DNA of 64,000 nucleotides from Corella eumyota (lineage: Eukaryota; Chordata; Ascidiacea; Phlebobranchia; Corellidae), in assembly GCA_963082875.1 (NCBI GenBank), contig OY720101.1:13353671-13417670 (forward strand), written 5' to 3'. Shown piece after piece: positions 63,901 to 64,000 of this stretch. The notes under the pieces are model-generated. The model saw only the letters and a program-made list of their open reading frames with translations, made no database searches and was not told the origin of the DNA. The first letter of the stretch is position 1, and every line of letters starts with the position of its first letter. Position numbers and translations under genes: made by a program.

Positions 63901-64000
63901 CCACATAATTGCAAGGTTCAGGGCCAAAAGTGCTAGGAGTTGGAATATATTTATCACCAACAAATTCTACAGGTACTTTAGGTTGAGATGGAATAAAAGT
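21648..64000 (-). CDS. Giant mucin/VWF-like secreted protein, 3' part (18 exons, over 12,200 aa in window)
   Basis: Exons in transcription order: beyond 64000-30950, 30829-30641, 30351-29999, 28868-28642, 28364-28147, 27962-27714, 27346-27163, 26826-26603, 26323-26180, 26096-25977, 25829-25689, 25312-25155, 24951-24786, 24258-24062, 23692-23412, 22891-22641, 22304-22124, 21943-21648. All phases match, giving 11,017 codons in the open first exon plus 1,192 residues. Order: giant repeat array, TIL/VWC-like Cys modules, D4-like VWD (about 11,280-11,430 in window numbering), C8, TIL, more VWC-like modules, C-terminal cystine knot. This is the C-terminal plan of gel-forming mucins, VWF and hemocytin-like proteins, which are secreted and disulfide-linked into polymers. 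The array replaces the mucin PTS domain. The N-terminus, signal peptide and any D1-D3 domains lie outside the window. Function as matrix or mucus polymer is inference. Confidence 0.88.
23119..23263. repeat. Minisatellite, 18 bp unit, about 7-8 copies
   Basis: Unit AGTGCCCTCAACTTCAAA, with earlier units more diverged (CCCCCAACTTCG). It lies in the intron between the 23692-23412 and 22891-22641 exons of the giant gene. Because 18 is a multiple of three it creates small open frames on the + strand, which are not taken as genes. Confidence 0.9.
23799..23966 (+). mobile_element. tRNA-derived SINE, 5'-truncated
   Basis: Body and tail only: CTTAATCAGCAGCTTGATTA, GCAACTCGAGACTAGGTAAG and a tail AGAATAAATAAACAAA. 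It is in the intron between exons 24258-24062 and 23692-23412, opposite to the host gene. Confidence 0.8.
24540..24711 (+). mobile_element. tRNA-derived SINE, 5'-truncated
   Basis: Starts at the GGCGCT-like body motif and contains CTCCTGCTGAGCCAGCACTT, GCAACTCGAGACTAGGTCGG and CATCGAGGATAAAAATA. The tRNA-like head is missing. It is in the intron between exons 24951-24786 and 24258-24062. Confidence 0.8.
25052..25112 (-). repeat. tRNA-like sequence in an intron
   Basis: Minus strand reads AGCTTAGTTGTAGTGTCTTT (A box), then a short helix around GGGTTATAGCCC, then CCAGGGTTCGAGTCGCGC (B box). It is shorter and less regular than a real tRNA, and the acceptor stem is not evident. It differs from the head of the common SINE, so it may be a second tRNA-derived family or a tRNA pseudogene. 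Confidence 0.5.
25153..25154 (-). other. GC-AG intron donor
   Basis: The exon 25312-25155 ends TGCAG and the intron begins GCAAGT, the known consensus for GC donors (AG|GCAAGT). Joining to 24951 completes an Arg codon and keeps frame. No GT donor nearby gives a workable junction. Confidence 0.85.
25398..25677 (+). mobile_element. tRNA-derived SINE, near full length
   Basis: Head with A-box region ATGGTGTTGTGACC and B box AGTTCGATCC (about 25450), body CTCCTGGTGAGCCAGCACTT, and tail GTCGAGGATAAATAAATA. It is inserted in the intron 25688-25313 of the giant gene, about 10 bp from its donor site. Confidence 0.88.
26180..26826 (-). other. C8 end, TIL domain and linker (two exons)
   Basis: Exon 26826-26603 finishes C8 (ALASACRVQGHCIEWRDEFF, then CPMMC) and encodes a TIL-like domain (CSADKVYRACGPSVIKTC, then VSEGCFCPDNT). 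Exon 26323-26180 begins VLLNGVCVLPTQCPVC, the usual end of TIL, then goes on to a Cys-rich stretch. The VWD-C8-TIL order is the standard VWF/mucin D assembly. Confidence 0.82.
26870..27125 (-). mobile_element. tRNA-derived SINE, reversed
   Basis: Tail complement TTATTTATCCTCGATGCG at the left, body GAGTAACATCAGTTACCCCG, and B-box complement GGATCAAACCCAGG at the right. The last part of the head is diverged. It is in the intron 27162-26827, same orientation as the host gene. Confidence 0.85.
27163..28364 (-). other. D4-like VWD domain (three exons)
   Basis: Exons 28364-28147, 27962-27714 and 27346-27163. The VWD signature is seen as CSGVDIAWNTFD at the start, GVFTLAKD, VTVSRVACGDSVC, the IDGEEMAV hairpin, and GTTLGLCGQCDGVKDNDMF near the end. 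The C8 region begins in the third exon (STVATTTFDSCPVD). The GDPH motif that self-cleaves in MUC2 D4 is not present where it would be expected. Calcium-site residues were not checked individually. Confidence 0.85.
27401..27628 (-). mobile_element. tRNA-derived SINE, reversed, with internal loss in the tail
   Basis: The head is well kept (TGACCACTACACCACGCTGCC at the right end, TAATTGAACCC as B-box complement), but the CCTCGATGTGG part of the tail is missing between ATAAATAAA and CATAGAGTAA. It is in the intron 27713-27347. Confidence 0.82.
29078..29660. mobile_element. Solo-LTR-like fossil, nested in one SINE and itself holding another
   Basis: Begins TGTAACGA and ends TCGTTACA (8 bp inverted ends, TG...CA), flanked by a 4 bp direct repeat TTAT. 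There is a TATA-like AATATATAAG near the right end and no coding sequence. About 300 bp are its own and the rest is a SINE inserted later. TG...CA ends with a short target duplication suit a solo LTR, perhaps Gypsy-type; a short non-autonomous DNA transposon is the alternative. It is a non-coding remnant. Confidence 0.5.
29267..29548 (-). mobile_element. tRNA-derived SINE, full length, nested
   Basis: Best-preserved copy in reverse orientation: tail complement CTTTATCCTCGATGTGGG, body GTTTGGGATATTATAG, B-box complement GGATTGAACCCACG, and A-box complement CTACTACACCACGCTGCC at the right end. It lies inside the LTR-like element and is therefore the youngest of the three nested insertions. Confidence 0.88.
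30950..31420 (-). other. Unique C-terminal end of the giant exon with TIL-like start
   Basis: The regular modules decay here. There are two acidic-hydrophobic strings (PIIKVVEEVIMP, FVEIVEEVFAP), one last CSYVDKFIPGP remnant, then a Cys-rich segment with VCPGFQG, KCPVGTLWDGENC and CPCYK. The last part resembles a TIL or VWF C-type entry into the downstream modules and continues across the splice junction into the exon at 30829. Confidence 0.7.
52009..52250 (-). repeat. Divergent spacer in the coding array, copy 1
   Basis: Breaks the regular modules with a segment of about 80 residues that lacks the FGPxPC motif. Recognisable pieces are EEYNPLSYDHG, DYVNNLISHDPKP, IIEVIEEIFTPF and KPVEEIVEKIYI. 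It stays in frame. The PIIEVIEE and VEEIVEK strings resemble PIIKVVEEV and VEIVEEVF in the unique end of the exon (30950-31400). Confidence 0.88.
57946..58187 (-). repeat. Divergent spacer in the coding array, copy 2
   Basis: Second copy of the same in-frame spacer, 5,937 bp from copy 1 and nearly identical at protein level. Copy 1 differs at one residue (V in place of I near SYDHGxS). Confidence 0.88.
60799..61040 (-). repeat. Divergent spacer in the coding array, copy 3
   Basis: Third copy, 2,853 bp from copy 2. The surrounding modules share the same 2,853 bp offset (56345 and 59198, 57023 and 59876), so copies 2 and 3 arose by one block duplication. Confidence 0.88.

Larger units (their letters stand above)
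30950..64000 (-). repeat. Giant coding exon: tandem Pro/Cys-rich module array, open at the right edge
   Basis: One uninterrupted frame of 33,051 bp with no stop and no need for splicing. Modules are 34, 34 and 28 residues, together a 96-residue (288 bp) triad repeated with substitutions: PTPSTFGPEPCNYVDTF.. ending VPVEFVGDKYI; the same head ending VPLVT; and PTPCGFGPAPCDYFDGY.. ending GPIGYAEDKYI. An AEDQFI/APCSFGPIPCDQVGGY variant also occurs. There are more than 300 modules. A triad is about 22% Pro with 4 Cys and only about 13% Ser+Thr, unlike mucin PTS domains. The donor CAAG|GTATTA at 30950/30949 joins in phase 0 to a VWC exon. Array length may differ in the real genome if the assembly mis-sized it. 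Confidence 0.93.

Overview
The window is AT-rich animal DNA: spliced genes with short T-rich introns, tRNA-derived SINEs inside those introns, one minor-spliceosome intron, and a secreted VWD/VWC/cystine-knot protein. Base composition and gene style suit a compact-genome invertebrate such as a tunicate, but the sequence alone does not settle the species, so that is a weak inference.

Region 1 (1-6.8 kb, + strand) holds one complete 12-exon gene encoding about 1,169 residues. It is an orthologue of ZC3H4 (the Suppressor-of-sable / Restrictor family): a charged N-terminus, two tandem CCCH zinc fingers, LLPTP and DFLP blocks, an acidic SSDEDE block and scattered DPR motifs. The intron between the two fingers has near-perfect U12 AT-AC signals.

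Region 2 (6.8-21.0 kb) is non-coding and lies between the 3' ends of two convergent genes. Its core is an 11.8 kb satellite of about 38 monomers of roughly 310 bp. Most monomers carry a palindromic CACGTG, and the array has nested higher-order repeats (a 2,174 bp 7-mer duplicated in tandem, and a 1,241 bp 4-mer). Related copies of a composite repeat with a tRNA-like part flank both sides.

Region 3 (21.6-64.0 kb, - strand) is the 3' part of one enormous gene that runs off the right edge. Its last 17 exons (1,192 residues) carry a gel-forming-mucin / VWF-like C-terminus: VWC and Cys-rich modules, a D4-like VWD-C8-TIL unit, more VWC-like modules and a terminal cystine knot. The exon before them is uninterrupted coding sequence for at least 33,051 bp (11,017 codons). 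It is a tandem array of 34/34/28-residue modules built on FGPxPC(N/D)Y...IPSQPK. The array sits where mucins have their Ser/Thr-rich PTS domain, but it is rich in proline and cysteine instead. At least 12,209 residues of this protein lie in the window. Its introns hold most of the SINE copies, a solo-LTR-like fossil nested with two SINEs, and an 18 bp minisatellite.

The two genes have no obvious functional link: one is a nuclear RNA-surveillance factor, the other a giant secreted matrix or mucus polymer. The most unusual item is the giant repeat exon.
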